From Desulfobacterales bacterium (GTDB lineage Bacteria > Desulfobacterota > Desulfobulbia > Desulfobulbales > Desulfocapsaceae), in NCBI GenBank assembly GCA_013042695.1, contig JABDPQ010000490.1, positions 1 to 6,108 on the forward strand: a DNA stretch of 6,108 nt, read 5' to 3'. The first letter of the stretch is position 1; every line of letters begins with the position of its first letter. The notes below the pieces were generated by a model, which did no database searches, was not told the origin of the DNA, and saw nothing but the letters and a program-made list of their open reading frames with translations. A program made the position numbers and the translations under genes. Shown here piece by piece: positions 5,978-6,108 of this stretch.

Positions 5978-6108
5978 ATGTCAAAACATAAAGAAGGTGA
6001 ACCCGAATTCATAGCCCCGCATTTGTCCTGCGACAGCCATTTTCATGTATTCTGTCCCACCGGAGATTATCCTTACGGGGATGAATTGCGTTATAAGCCC
6101 CCCTATGC
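5978..6108 (+). CDS. N-terminal fragment of an amidohydrolase (LigI-like TIM-barrel metal-dependent hydrolase)
   Basis: The first 43 codons are present before the window ends. After a polar leader the protein reads CDSHFHVFCPTGDYPYGDEL and then RYKPPYA. The DxHxH motif (Asp19, His21, His23) followed by VF, a short loop and a Y-x-P-P segment is the characteristic N-terminus of the amidohydrolase_2 family members grouped as COG3618, which include 2-pyrone-4,6-dicarboxylate lactonase LigI. In this superfamily the two histidines lie at the end of the first beta strand and contribute to the active site. Most relatives hydrolyse lactones or related cyclic or carboxylate substrates; the actual substrate cannot be told from this fragment. 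The start is supported by the ribosome binding site at 5966-5969. It is divergent from the aminotransferase, which suggests but does not show a shared catabolic role. Confidence 0.8.
   Translation, partial: MSKHKEGEPEFIAPHLSCDSHFHVFCPTGDYPYGDELRYKPPY

Noticed and set aside
1..6108. tRNA, rRNA, CRISPR array, intact insertion sequence, toxin-antitoxin pair or phage genes
   Set aside because: No cloverleaf, no regularly spaced identical repeats, no transposase or integrase frame and no terminal inverted repeats were seen on either strand by eye.

Overview
The window reads as bacterial chromosome from a Gram-negative, probably proteobacterial, free-living organism with a fairly AT-rich genome. 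I infer this from the protein families and the Shine-Dalgarno sites; no rRNA or other marker gene is present, so the lineage is a guess. By my gene calls about 65% of the window is coding, which is low for a bacterium. Three gaps of roughly 650-740 bp lie between genes.

Layout: (1) 3-119 is the C-terminal tail of a serine hydrolase of the class C beta-lactamase / 6-aminohexanoate-dimer hydrolase type. (2) 120-771 is a gap holding repeat copy 1 and a candidate promoter. (3) 772-2733 (+) encodes a membrane-bound receptor phosphatase with a periplasmic Cache-like sensor, HAMP linker and SpoIIE/RsbU-type PP2C domain. (4) 2745-3173 (-) encodes a small secreted protein of unknown function, convergent with the phosphatase and only 11 bp from it. 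(5) 3174-3898 is a gap holding repeat copy 3. (6) 3899-5239 (-) encodes a class III PLP aminotransferase with a four-cysteine insertion. (7) 5240-5977 is a divergent gap holding repeat copy 2 and a candidate promoter. (8) 5978 to the end is the N-terminus of an amidohydrolase of the LigI-like (COG3618) type.

Functionally, the aminotransferase and the divergent amidohydrolase look like accessory catabolic enzymes, and the truncated serine hydrolase at the left edge may be similar. The phosphatase is a stand-alone environmental sensor that probably acts on an anti-sigma-factor antagonist encoded elsewhere. Nothing in the window proves that these genes share a pathway.

The most unusual signal is in the gaps. 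A diverged repeat of about 100 bp occurs once in each of the three long gaps, always in the same orientation and almost without indels. Hand translation shows coding-like conservation in it (short peptides kept with synonymous codon changes), yet each copy is broken by stop codons and has no start. It looks like the remnant of an interspersed, formerly protein-coding element. I did not recognise the family.
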